Assembly: GCA_030765045.1 (NCBI GenBank)
Contig: CM060964.1
Coordinates: 147,283,565 to 147,347,564, forward strand
DNA length: 64,000 nt
Direction: 5' to 3'
DNA from: Tenodera sinensis
Lineage: Eukaryota; Arthropoda; Insecta; Mantodea; Mantidae
Shown: piece by piece, positions 32,646 through 42,539 of the stretch
Layout of the letters: each line of letters opens with the position of its first letter
Numbering within the stretch: position 1 is the first letter of the stretch
The notes under the pieces: generated by a model
Seen by the model: the letters and a program-made list of their open reading frames with translations, nothing else
Database searches by the model: none
Told to the model about the DNA's origin: nothing
Made by a program: the position numbers and the translations under genes

Positions 32646-33144
32646 ACCCTTTCATGCCTGAATTATTTTGCTACTTATGCCGTTCTTCCTCTAATTCGAA
32701 ACCGGTTTAGATTAGGCGGTCTGTGACACCTTCAGCCTGCTGGCTTGAATAGCCATGATCGTTAAGGCAACACGTAGTGCACTGGCCATGCACTCAAAGC
32801 CTGAGGTCGTGAGTTTGAGTCTCTGCAACCACAGTCAAATGTGCCTGTGGTAAAGGACGGGGAGGGCCCACATAAAATAATCGGTGTGATGGCACGCATG
32901 GATGATGACGGGGTATCATTTGACTGCGGTTGCATGGATTTTTCTTCTTTTCTTATATAAAAAAAAACACTACAATATAAATTGTAAAAAAAATAATTTT
33001 TTACAATTCGAAACATCTCAAATATGTATTTTTAATTGGTGACAGACAGTATAACAAGAATATAGCAGGAAAAAAAAAGTTAAAACTAGTACAAATAGGA
33101 AAAAAAGCCTATGTATCTTATAATACACACCAGGCATGAAAGGG
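32646..33144. mobile_element. 499-bp piggyBac-type MITE with TTAA borders
   Basis: TTAA at 32642-32645 and 33145-33148 flanks inverted ends CCCTTTCATGCCTG and CAGGCATGAAAGGG; the left end has one extra A. CCC-starting ends at TTAA are typical of piggyBac. No transposase is encoded. A tRNA-derived SINE (32715-32968) fills the middle. Confidence 0.65.
32715..32968 (+). mobile_element. tRNA-derived SINE with internal hairpin
   Basis: A tRNA-like head has a box A-like segment (GGCTTGAATAGCCATGATCG) and a box B-like segment (GGTCGTGAGTTTGAGTCTC). The body contains an inverted repeat, GCAACCACAGTCAAATG at 32825-32841 against 32917-32933 (16 of 17 paired), and an A-run ends it near 32968. It would be transcribed by RNA polymerase III. 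Confidence 0.7.
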
Positions 33145-33499
33145 TTAAAATATGCCAATAAATATGCCTTAAAATATACTTTGTCTGTAATATATTCTTC
33201 ACTATAAGAAAAGGGAGCTAAAATGGAACTCAAACACTTATTGGTGAGAACTAGAAGCTTTTGATTTACTGCCCATAAGAAGCGACGAACTGCAGTTCAC
33301 AGCAGCCATGTGATGGAGGTTTTCAAACTTGAAAGAATACTTGTTATTTCTGAAGATGGATTTATATCTTGAGAAACTCCTCTACAGCACAGGATGATAC
33401 TGGCACGTACTTAAGTGATGGTAACTGGTTTGCAGTAAAAGGCAAGTCATGTCAGTCAGTTGTAGTGTTTCCGGTTACAATGTCTCCAATTTTACATGT

Positions 33500-34450
33500 G
33501 TTCATATTCCGCATATTTTGATGTTACATTCGCTCACTTTGTTCTTTAGTATTTTCCCTACACTACTGGAAATTGAACTTAAGTTGGATGTTGTTTCTTG
33601 AAATACTTTGAGTGCTTAATTTAAGGCTAGGGCTACTGTTTCTAAGGAGGTAATAGTTTTAGGTAGCCCAGAAAAGATGCAGACAGAAAAACATGATTAG
33701 CTTCCAATTCACTATTAGACAACAAATTTTGGGCTTAGGAATGGATGCAACATCACTAGGGTCTAAGCAGTTTAACAACCTCTTTTACTGACTTTAGATA
33801 CTCCACATAGTAGAGGGCAGTATCAACTCCCCTAATCTTGTTAATATTGGTTCAGGAACAAGTGGAATCAATGGTGCTAAGGACCTAAATAACTGAACCC
33901 TCGAGACTTAAATTGCGTTTTTTACTAACCTATGCACTGAAGTAAATTCTCCACATATCTGTTCACAAATGTTCCATGTTAAATATTACATTTGCAATAG
34001 ATCTACCTTGAGAATCTTTTCTTTCATCTATGTAAACCCAAAGAAATTCACTTTCCAGTTTATCTTGTATTCTTGATATAACATTGTCGTACAAACAGCT
34101 TGACAAGTTTTTTGTAATGCGCTTTCTTCGGGCACCTGATGTGTGGTGTATTTATGAAGAACGTTTCTCAAATCAGGCTTAGTAAGTTTCTGATGCTAAA
34201 AGTGCTCCACATAAATCAGAAGAAACTTTACCTAGTTTGTTTCCTAAACATCGCCCTAATTGATTTAATAGTCCATTCTATTTATTTTTAACTTTCTCTA
34301 GAGAATGCCCTGCATTCTTGTAAGGTTTGCCCAAATTTTCTTTAAATCCATTTTTCTGTCCATTTTTAACCATATAGCTTCTTTTCTTCAAGTCCCAGTT
34401 TCCTAACATTAAAAAAGTATATGTTCTACATCTTTTCCTCAACATAGTAG
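33500..34450 (-). pseudogene. hAT-like transposase fragment, heavily decayed
   Basis: The minus strand near 34000-34190 reads LTKPDLRNVLHKYTTHQVPE and ESALQKTC. This matches LRSPDLKHFFTKYSNFKTPE and KSTLRKLY at 53830-53930, a family of hAT proteins with a CGGBP1-like N-terminus. The rest of the frame is ruined. Confidence 0.5.
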
Positions 34451-35149
34451 GCACTCACCTGAAAGTATCCATTCTAAAAGGTATATATTTTATTTGTCAA
34501 GTAAATATTTGCATTAAGTGCAGACAGTGTTTCATGTCAATATCAGAGTTTTTCACCTAGCAAGGTACTTTCATATTCTTAAGGCTGCAAGGCATCTATT
34601 TGTTACCTTTATCATATAATTACACATAAATGTATTTCAAATTGGAATTACTAAACACTATATTGTCCTCACCACCGAACTCTTTTAAGCATTTAAATCA
34701 CTCGCAATATAGTCCCCATGCTTCTGGCATTGGAAATGTGATTATTAGAGACAGGATATTAGACAAAATGCTTATTCTTAATCACTATAGATATCATAAA
34801 AGTGACTTGATTTTAGTTCAACTCACTACCCTTGGATCTGTTTCTTATAAAGTTGAATGTGCCTATTTTTGCCTATTTTAACATATAATGTCTATAAATG
34901 CCTATTTCCATTTTTTAAAGCAGAAAACCCCATTTTATTGAAAAAACTGGATTAAAATTGTTGACATACAGGCAATTTGCATCCCACGACTTCATGACAT
35001 GTACCTACGTTACTTAAATTTGCTTTCAAACACTGCCGGATGCTTTTAATGATGACGAGGTTCAAGTATAAGTGCTTCTACTTCATTTATCTGAAGATAG
35101 CCAACTCTGCAAGTGGTGCGGTAGTGTGTTGTTTGCTTTTACACAGCAG
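34451..35149. other. Unassigned intron DNA
   Basis: No supported gene. It may hold the 5' end of the hAT fragment that follows. Confidence 0.35.
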
Positions 35150-35159
35150 TTTCTCTATC

Positions 35160-35575
35160 ATGCCTAAAGAATTGGTGACGTTAAAAGTAGAACTCAATAA
35201 TTTTGTGAAAGAGTTTGATAGGGAAATATTCTCAACTGATGGCTCAATCTTGGTTTGCAAAGGATGTGAAACATCAGTAAACTGCATAAAAAAGTACCAA
35301 GTTTTCTAACATGTACAAACTGCACAACAAATCGAGCAGATAGGAGCAGATTCTTCAAGAGAACAGTGACTTTCAACAATTAAGACATAGGAATGATTCC
35401 TAGCCGTGAAAACAGTGCATCAAGTGATACTGATCCAGAAAATCTTGCGCTTTTCAAGTACACACAAATAACATCAGTAGAAGCGGAAAGGTAGTTTTCA
35501 GGACTCAAAAATGTACTGTCTGATAGGAGGTGTAACTTAAGTCGAAAATCTGAAAAAGTATCTCGTCATTATACG
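35160..35575 (+). pseudogene. Internally deleted hAT (CGGBP1-like) transposase
   Basis: The ORF starts MPKELVTLKVELNNFVKEFD and continues FSTDGSILVCKGCE, the BED-like zinc motif of this hAT group. After about 130 bp of broken frame it jumps to SVEAERXFSGLKNVLSDRRC, the dimerisation helix of the C-terminus. The DDE core is absent, so this is a deletion derivative. Confidence 0.6.
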
Positions 35576-36152
35576 TAGACAAATGAGTGTTTATAATAAT
35601 TGACAAAAGTTGCTGTGTATTAAAAGTGATGCAATAATGAAATTACTAACAGGTACTGTTCACACAGCATTTTGGTTATATCCCACTATTGTGTGTTAAT
35701 ACTATCTGATTTGTATGTTAATTTACAAGTATCAGGTATGCAAATTTCATTAAATACTGCATAATTTAAATGTTTTATTTCAATTGGTAACAAGAAAAAC
35801 CCAAATAGTGTTCATTTTTCTTATTTATTTTTTGTTTTTTCATGTAGCTGTTAAGATTTTAGCACCTAGTTTCACGGGTTTAGTGCCTAGCATCCAGTCT
35901 GTGTTGATTATCCTGGACTCAGTGCTGTGATTGGTCTCTTGCACACAGGGCAACCACACTGGTAGACTAACCTTGAGGCATGCTATAGTATCATTTGGCC
36001 TGAAGTCCATCATGATTAAGATGAATGTAATTACACACTTGCTAATTTCCCATCAGCAGACAGATTTGGCTACCTCACTATTAAGCATATTAATCATAAG
36101 CATGCATCGTATAATTGCAATTTACATTCAAATAGTATAACTTCCCCCTTAC

Positions 36153-36398
36153 CTGTTTCATTGGACTTGATGGGATTATTTGTTGCAGTTTTCCTGGAGA
36201 TAGAAGACCCATTTGCTGTGCCTGACTCAATGAAATGGCCTTCGTAGGACTGCCCAAAATAGACACATTACTATGCGATGCATTACCACTTATTATTTTG
36301 ATTGGTTGGGCTGATGTAAATGTATCTCCCGCTTCTGATGTAAGCAACAGTGGCTGTTGACTTTGATGATTTCCAGTAATAATCACCTTTGCAAACAC
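36153..36398 (-). CDS. lin-54: LIN54-like host gene, exon 3
   Basis: This 246-bp exon (82 codons) has acceptor TTTTAAG on its right and donor CAG|GTAAGG on its left, both phase 0. The peptide runs from VFAKVIITGNHQSQQ to IIPSSPMKQ and contains ILGSPTKAISLSQAQQMGLL. SPTKAISLS resembles the Thr/Ser-Pro-Ser/Thr-Lys-x-Ile motif that I recall from the middle of LIN54. It lacks folded domains and is rich in Ser, Gln and Ile, as expected for the disordered part. Introns on either side are about 8.1 and 12.5 kb. Confidence 0.65.
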
Positions 36399-36576
36399 CT
36401 TAAAACAATAAGACAACTATTACAGTCCTTATGCCCAGCTAATATTATTTTCCATTTGGCATCTAAAAGCTAAATAAATTTAAGTTGTAATTTTGGCTTT
36501 CTGACAATGATATGCACTAATTTTTATTACTTAGATGATATTTTTTGACATTACATCACTTACTTCAACTTGTTTA

Positions 36577-37160
36577 TCAAGAAAAGCATGTATCAGCACT
36601 ATCACTCCCATCTTCAGTTCCTGTTCGACTGCCTACATCATTCAACATGGTGGATGACCTTGTCCCTGGTGATGGTTGGATGAACTTCTGCTTAAGTTTG
36701 TGGTTAGGTGGGATTTCAAAATTGAAAATGCGTTTTCTATTTTTCCATATGTAAATGTTTCCCCAAACTGTGAGTTCTGTTTCTCCTGAAATATTTTTAA
36801 TATTATTGGATTCTTGTTTGTGTTGAGTTGGTCTCTCCAAAAATGCCAAGCTACTGTGGAGTTGTCTTCCTGTTTTTGTTTAATGCTCCTGATGTATTCT
36901 TTTATTCTCGATTTTATGTTTCTTTTAGTTTTCCCAATGTGTACTTTCTCATAGTATTTATAACTGCTCTGGTATATTCCTGGTTTGTTTTCCTGTGGGA
37001 TATCATGTTTTAATTTAAAATTGAATGTGTTTTTTATGGAGTAATTATTTTCTGGAGCCAAAATGTCATGCAACAGCATTCTACAAATATCAAAAAAATC
37101 TTCAAGCAGCATTACATTATTTTTGCTCTGGAAAATAGATACTCCATTAAAGAACATCAT
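36577..37160 (-). pseudogene. Penelope-like family B, minus arm with GIY-YIG ORF
   Basis: The minus strand reads LKHDIPQENKPGIYQSSYKY, YEKVHIGKTKRNIKSRIKEY and WHFWRDQLNTNKNPIILKIF, then LTVWGNIYIWKNRKRIFNFE after a frameshift. This is the GIY-YIG module (GIYQ, the second motif altered to VHIG, Arg of KSRIKEY). The RT is missing. It pairs with the plus-strand copy at 37540-37990, with a SINE between. Confidence 0.7.
36583..36620 (-). ncRNA. Decayed hammerhead motif, PLE family B, minus arm
   Basis: CTGAAGA is intact, followed by the unpaired U and a GGGAGTGATAGTGCT stem II that pairs poorly. GAAAC has become GATAC before an AUGC segment. One core base is therefore lost. Confidence 0.45.
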
Positions 37161-37169
37161 CTTCTGATT

Positions 37170-37535
37170 ACCCTCCCCATATGGAGGACCTCCTATGACT
37201 TACAAGCCTGTGCCTAGGGTCAGGCGCCTATTGGTGAGCAGACGTACCTATGGACTGGACATAGTAAAGACCTGGAAGTGGGTGTCAGCCCAGCACCAGG
37301 TATAAGAGTGAGAAAGAGGATGATATGAAATGCAGGTGAAATGGATGATTGGAAAGATGATGATGGAGCAATTGGTGGAATGAGTGGCGGTGGAAACCGA
37401 AGAACCCAGAGAAAACTCACCCAGACACCACTTCGCCCGCCACAAATACCACATGTGGGGTCCCTGAGACTGAACCTAGGTTGCCTTGGTGATAAGTGAT
37501 CAGTCTAACCCCTCGGCTACAGCACCACCGCAAAA
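37170..37535 (-). mobile_element. tRNA-derived SINE, minus strand
   Basis: On the minus strand the head reads GGTGCTGTAGCCGAGGGGTT (box A-like) and then CCTAGGTTCAGTCTCAGG (box B-like GGTTCAGTCTC), spacing as in a tRNA. A 300-bp body follows to about 37170. It separates the two PLE family B arms, so it may have landed in the spacer of the fold-back. Confidence 0.65.
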
Positions 37536-37539
37536 GAAA

Positions 37540-37990
37540 ATTAAATTCTAAACTAAAAGATGGCATCCCACTGGAAAACAAACCAGGAATATACCAGATT
37601 GATTGTAAAGACTATGAGAAAGAATACATGGGGAAAACTAAAAGAAACATAAAAACAAGAATAAAAGAATACATCAGAAATATTAAACAAAAACAGGAAG
37701 TTAACTTCACAGTAGCTTGGCCTTTTTGGAGAGACCAACACAACATAAACAGAAATCTGATAATATTAAAAAATATTTCAGGAGAAACAGAACTCACAGT
37801 CTGGAAAAACATTTACATATGGAAAAATAGAAAACACATTTTCAAATTTAAAATCCTGACTAGCAACATAACTTATGCAGAGGTTTATTCAACCACTACC
37901 AGGAACAATGCCAACCACCACATTGAATAATGTAGGCAGTCAAACAGGAACTGATGATGGGTGCAATAGCTCCTGACACATGTTTTCTTA
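37540..37990 (+). pseudogene. Penelope-like family B, plus arm with GIY-YIG ORF
   Basis: The plus strand reads LKDGIPLENKPGIYQIDCKD, YEKEYMGKTKRNIKTRIKEY and LTVWKNIYIWKNRKHIFKFK. The ORF is open to 37930. GIY is kept and YIG reads YMG. It mirrors 36577-37160 and ends in a hammerhead remnant. Confidence 0.7.
37948..37988 (+). ncRNA. Decayed hammerhead motif, PLE family B, plus arm
   Basis: CTGATGA is intact, stem II GGGTGC/GCTCC has one broken pair, and GAAAC reads GACAC before the palindromic ACAUGU that would be stem III. One core base is lost, a different base from its partner at 36583, so both arms decayed independently. Confidence 0.5.
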
Positions 37991-38669
37991 ATAAACAAGC
38001 TAAAGTAAGAGATGATGTGCCAAAAAATTGAGTAAATAATAAAATAATATAAGTATCTGTTCACCATCATTTTCAGATGCTTTCATATGCTGGTGCATGA
38101 TACTGAGGAAAGTTATTTTTTGGCTTAATGAGATATTTTGTTGATCAGTGTCATCCAGGGTTAATATGGAAAAAATAACCTCTTGTATTATGCTAATGAT
38201 TGCTTCATGCAAGGCCAATGGACATATAAAAATGGAATGGGAAAGAGAAAAATACATTGAAGAATGCAACAAAGAGGTCAGAATGGGGTATGCATGGGTG
38301 ACGATAGGTGTAATGAATTTAAGTGGCCTGCGAGGGAGGAAAACGGTGGAAAGATGCACTAAATGTAGTAGATTGTGTTCTAATTAACATTATATTCAGG
38401 AATGTGATACGGAAAAAGAAACAGAGAATTTAATACTAGAGGAATGGGAAAATTAGATATTCTTTAGAAAGAGTCCCGTGAGATTTCGTCTAAGTCCCAC
38501 TCGGCAGTGTGAGCGAATTCTTACGAAAGTTGCCGAAGTTGCACTGTGAATTCAGCGCTGCCAACAGTACTATTTCTCCATTAATTTGCTGCCAATCTTA
38601 AATTTGAGTGTTTTAGCGGGACCGGGCAGTATGCTAGTGAACTTGTTAGAAGCAAGTTGTTAGGGTGCA
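37991..38669. other. Unassigned intron DNA
   Basis: A plus frame (38148-38387) has no recognised motif. The last 200 bases before 38670 are GC-richer and may be the 5' side of the transposase fragment there. Confidence 0.35.
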
Positions 38670-38822
38670 ATGAATCGCTTCATTAGCATAGTAGATTTAG
38701 CACCTTTGTGTTATAATGAGGAAGAATGTATACAATTCCTCTATGACGAGGGCCTGCTGAGAACCCGAATGCTATGCAGGGAATGTAATGCCATATTACA
38801 CCCCATAACAAAAATTAATTAG
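38670..38822 (+). pseudogene. ISXO2/IS1595-like transposase, N-terminal fragment
   Basis: A 50-codon ORF reads MNRFISIVDLAPLCYNEEEC, IQFLYDEGLLRTRMLCRECN and AILHPI. The start and the Cys-x2-Cys (CREC) match the N-terminus of the ISXO2-like transposases common in arthropods and related to Merlin elements; the second Cys pair and the DDE domain are missing. A stop ends it after KIN. Confidence 0.55.
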
Positions 38823-39140
38823 TGTTAATTCAACGCTTCCGGTGGAGTTATTTTTAGTTGGTAGTGCCCTAGGACGAAACATACAGTCCACCCTCTGTGC
38901 CATCCCGGCGCATGGGGCTCCATAAATGGATTTTTTTCTCCACTCGAAAATAAAAAAAAATAAAAAAAAATAAAAAATAAAACAAGCCAACATTTTGTGG
39001 ACCCAGTCACAAGGCAATAACGGTGTTACACAATAATACACACAACAATAGTATGGAGTCGCGCTAGCGATATATCTGTGTGGGCAATAACGATAATGTA
39101 CACAATAATTGTATGGAGTTGCGCTGGCGGTGTAGATTAG
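38823..39140. repeat. A-rich stretch and short tandem repeat
   Basis: 38949-38985 is A-rich (AATAAAAAAAA units), perhaps the tail of a SINE. 39018-39138 holds two diverged units, each with GGCAATAACG and GTATGGAGT(C/T)GCGCT(A/G)GCG. Confidence 0.5.
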
Positions 39141-39489
39141 CTGACACGCACGCGAGTGTTTAGTGTGTTGGCAACAAAAACTAGTGTGGTTGAAAAAAGC
39201 AATGTTGGCAAATATGAAAATCGTCTGCTAGTGACACGGCACAACCTAGTGGCGATTCTGGTAACGACTGTCAGCACATGCGCAGTAAGTAGCTTCAGAC
39301 TTAGAATTTGGCCGGCAAGTGCTACGGGACTCTTTCTAAAGAAGAGCCGGAAAATTTTCCAATAGAGCTAAAAGTTAGGAAGATTTTAAACTGGGGAACA
39401 AATGAATGTATGGATAAAGTGCAAAAACATTTCGGAAAAATGAAGTTAAAATTGCTACAAAAATGTGAAATTTGGGGGAAATTCTCCAA

Positions 39490-40330
39490 ACGATGACTGT
39501 TGATGATTGTTGTATGGCGTGGAACTTTTACACCTGGAAATCTTTCTGCAAATTGCACTTGCACCTGGTGAGCTGAGTTAACACATATGAATCATAAATA
39601 AATGCATGCTGTGCAGTAGAAAACATGCTGAGCCATAATACACTTTGTGACTAAGTACAGGACTAAATAATAACTTTACAATAAATTTCAGGCCACAGGA
39701 AGTGTTGTCATCTACTTGTGTACCACTTTTTTTAAAGTCAACAGTTGACGCCCGTACATACGTGAATACAATTTTGTCCCCTGTTTTGAGAGAATTAACC
39801 GACAGGGAGCATGACTTTGCCTTTCTTCAACAAGACTCTGCAGCAGATCAAACAGCCAATATTTTGATGAGAACAATTGAAAGTGTGTTTCAGGACAGAA
39901 TTATTAGAAATTTGTGGCCCCTTCGGTCCTCTGACCTTATCCCCTGCGATTTCTACCTCTGAGGTAACTTAAAGCATAAAATGTACAAGACAATCCCATA
40001 CACCCTGGAAGAATTAAAATAAAATATCTGTCAGGAAATTGTCCGCATTTCTTAACGTGAACCATGGCGAGTGATGGATAATTTCCTAAAGAAGTGCCAA
40101 AAATGTATGGATGACAGTGGCCAGTTTCAGCATCTGATTTAGTTATATTGGTAAGTAAAGCCTTTAAAAGTAGTTTTAAAAATGTTGTATGGTTTTATCT
40201 GCGCTGTTCTATGACAGCGGCAGTTGGCAATGAGCACAGATGACCTGTACATACAAAACGCAGCGCAGCTGGTTCACAGTCTTTTGGATCACCCGTTAGC
40301 ATAGATAACATTTTCTACTCGTCAAATTTT
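39490..40330. pseudogene. Rearranged Tc1/mariner-type transposon, two opposed halves
   Basis: 39490-39670 on the minus strand encodes an HTH end (QFAERFPGVKVPRHTTIIN) and its upstream region. 39690-40140 on the plus strand encodes the DDE part (TDREHDFAFLQQDSAADQTA with the second Asp, WPLRSSDLIPCDFYL, KCQKCMDDSGQFQHL). The halves point away from each other, so an inversion or two copies are needed. The plus part ends in a conserved 3' region to about 40310 (GTCTTTTGGATCACC), also found inverted at 43208. Confidence 0.65.
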
Positions 40331-41134
40331 GCACAAATGTTAATTTTGATTCCATGTGTTTTTGCAACAGTTTTATTTTCTAACTTAAACCCTGCCCCAA
40401 ACGGTCTTTAGTCAATTTTTGCAGTATGGCATGTTACCTTTTACTCTACTGACCCTAAAGTAAGCCCTTCCCAAGTATAAGCCACATCCTTAAAATTCCA
40501 AGGGAAAAGAAAGGGAGAAAAAGTTTAGCACAAGTACAGGCTGCACTTAGATTGAGGGAAGAAAACTTACCATAAACATTATTTTCCTCATACTTACATG
40601 TACATAAACATATTTTCTAACTTATGGCACAGCACAACGGCACCTAATGTATTATCACATTTTGTCTCATTGTCATCACAAACAGTACTCACTTCATCTC
40701 ACTCTCGTCATTTTAGTCAATCTCTTCCTACAATAGATGCCACAATAGAAATCTTTACAAGGTAATAAAAAAACCAAATACTGACTTTGCATGGTTTTAT
40801 TTATAACTTCGCCAAATAATTAGTTCATGGTCATATTTCCTTTTATTTTATCACTTTCGTCAGTCTTCTAGGATAGTCTGCTGGATTCTCAAAATAATTT
40901 TTTTTTAAATTTCCATCTATAATTCCAACACTTCCTGTATTTCTGTCAATGTTCTTACATTTTCATTAACTCCAAATCTGTTTCATTACAATAAAGATGG
41001 AAGGTTTTATAAAACGTATGTACAGTTACGTAAAACATAAGAACTGTTTCATACAGTGGAGTGCCAGTCATTAAAATTAGAGCATGGTGAGTCAACATTG
41101 TAAACACTTTTTTCTCCGCTTATGAGTTGTTAAA
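40331..41134. other. Unassigned intron DNA
   Basis: AT-rich, no supported gene or repeat. Confidence 0.4.
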
Positions 41135-41175
41135 CGAAGACTAGTTTCTGCGAACTTCTTCCCATCTTCAGTTCG
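41135..41175 (-). ncRNA. Hammerhead ribozyme motif, PLE family C
   Basis: On the minus strand: CGAA/TTCG stem I (4 bp), CTGAAGA core, stem II of six positions with one G-G mismatch, GAAA core, ACUAGU palindrome (3-bp stem III) and C at the cleavage site. All core residues fit. The stem III differs in sequence and length from the other families, yet is again self-complementary. Confidence 0.7.
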
Positions 41176-41282
41176 ATGGTCTGCTGATGCTGCAATAGGT
41201 GCTTGGGTCTAGGCTGGTGTAGTGCTGCCATCTATTCTTCATGTCAGTCGCATGACATCATTAACAGTGCAGATTTCAAAAT

Positions 41283-41540
41283 TTATGAGAAGGTTCTGTT
41301 TTTTGGTGATGTTTTCCAAATTTGTAGTTCCTGTGGTTTCTTTGTATATTTAATCAACCCTATTTCTTCCTTTGTACTATGATTCTCTAACCAAAAATGA
41401 TGTGCCACTGCAGACATGTCCAGTTGCTTGAATCTGATGTTTCTAAAGTGTTCTTTCATCATGATTTCCAAATTTCTCTTTGTCTTCCCAATATAAATCT
41501 TATTGTAGTCCTGGCAGCTCATTTGGTAGATCCCTGACAT
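41283..41540 (-). pseudogene. Penelope-like family C, GIY-YIG fragment
   Basis: The minus strand reads MSGIYQMSCQDYNKIYIGKT, KRNLEIMMKEHFRNI and HHFWLENHSTKEEIGLIKYT. GIY-YIG (GIYQ, IYIG) is clear; the Arg of the next helix is replaced (NLEIMMKEHF). The hammerhead at 41135 lies downstream in the same orientation. No RT and no inverted partner are seen. Confidence 0.65.
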
Positions 41541-41564
41541 TTGAGTTGCCTATGTACTACATTT

Positions 41565-42040
41565 TAGAGGGTGGTTCAGTAAGTTTCAGAGATTATATTT
41601 ATTTTCAGGAGTCAATTCTGTTGAAATCTTTTCAAATTTCCAGAAGTATTTCTGATGAAATGTAAATTTGCAATATGTGACCTTTGGTTTGTCCAATTTA
41701 TCTGAGGTGGTAACTTCATTCTGTTTTCATGAGTGGAATGTTAATTAGTCTGTGAACCAAGTTATGGAATATGGCATTATTAATGTTGTGATGGGTTAAA
41801 CCGGTTTTGTTTTATATAACTGTCAATAACAAACTTCATTGACAAGTTGATCTACAGACACAAATGAAATAAAAATCAGACAGAAACTGCCACCTTAGAT
41901 AAATTGGAAAAATCAAATGTTGCAAACCTACATTTCATCAGAAATACTTCTAAAAATGTGAAAAGATATTTGAAGATTTTAACACAAAATTGGCTCCTAA
42001 AAATAATTATAACCTCTGAAACTTACTGAACAACTAAAAA
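41565..42040. mobile_element. Fold-back MITE, about 470 bp
   Basis: The arms 41570-41720 and about 41880-42033 are inverted copies over some 150 bp with scattered differences. The ends read GTTCAGTAAGTTTCAGAG and CTCTGAAACTTACTGAAC. The spacer is AT-rich and noncoding. The end sequence looks like a Tc1/mariner-type terminus, which I infer from style only. Confidence 0.7.
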
Positions 42041-42082
42041 GTAGTATACATGTATACTTCATTACATTAATGGTGAATAAAT

Positions 42083-42322
42083 TTGAATTATCTTACAGAT
42101 AATTATAACTCCACAACAAACCTTGATGTGTATAATTACAGTGCAAGACATGCAGGTGATTTGCATGGACCAGTAAATAGCTTAAAACTGTTCCAGAAAA
42201 CAAGTTACTATTCTGCAATAAAAATGTATAATAACCTTCCAAGTTATCTAAAGCTATTGGCCAATCATAGTCAACATAAAATCTTTAAGAACACACTGTG
42301 CAGCAATTCTTTAATAACTTAG
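42083..42322 (+). pseudogene. C-terminal tail of a non-LTR reverse transcriptase
   Basis: The plus strand reads VYNYSARHAGDLHGPVNSLK and SYYSAIKMYNNLPSYLKLLA, the end motif (ARN...L, YSxIKxxNNLP) of CR1/Jockey-type ORF2 proteins. A second copy of the same stretch occurs at 43090-43207. Confidence 0.6.
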
Positions 42323-42539
42323 CAACAGGTAAATATTAACTATATAGGGCAGATTACACATGATGGTGATTTACAGCATGTTGTGAAGTTTACTTTTGCA
42401 ATGGGAGTGGCTTAAGGATTTTCATTTTTTCCCTTTCTTTCTTACACAATGCAGGATAAAGGGAAATAAAGAGTATTATTGGTGGTGGGTATATTACTTG
42501 TAATGATGCATGTTCCAAATTGTATGACATGTTCAACGT

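Noticed and set aside
32715..32790. Functional tRNA gene
   Set aside because: Box A and B-like segments exist but the acceptor stem and arms do not pair; a SINE body and A-run follow.
35040..35309. Novel host zinc-finger gene
   Set aside because: The real start is at 35160 and the peptide is the N-terminus of a hAT family also present at 53540, with a deleted core.
37455..37535. Functional tRNA gene on the minus strand
   Set aside because: Same reason: promoter boxes without a cloverleaf, followed by a SINE body.
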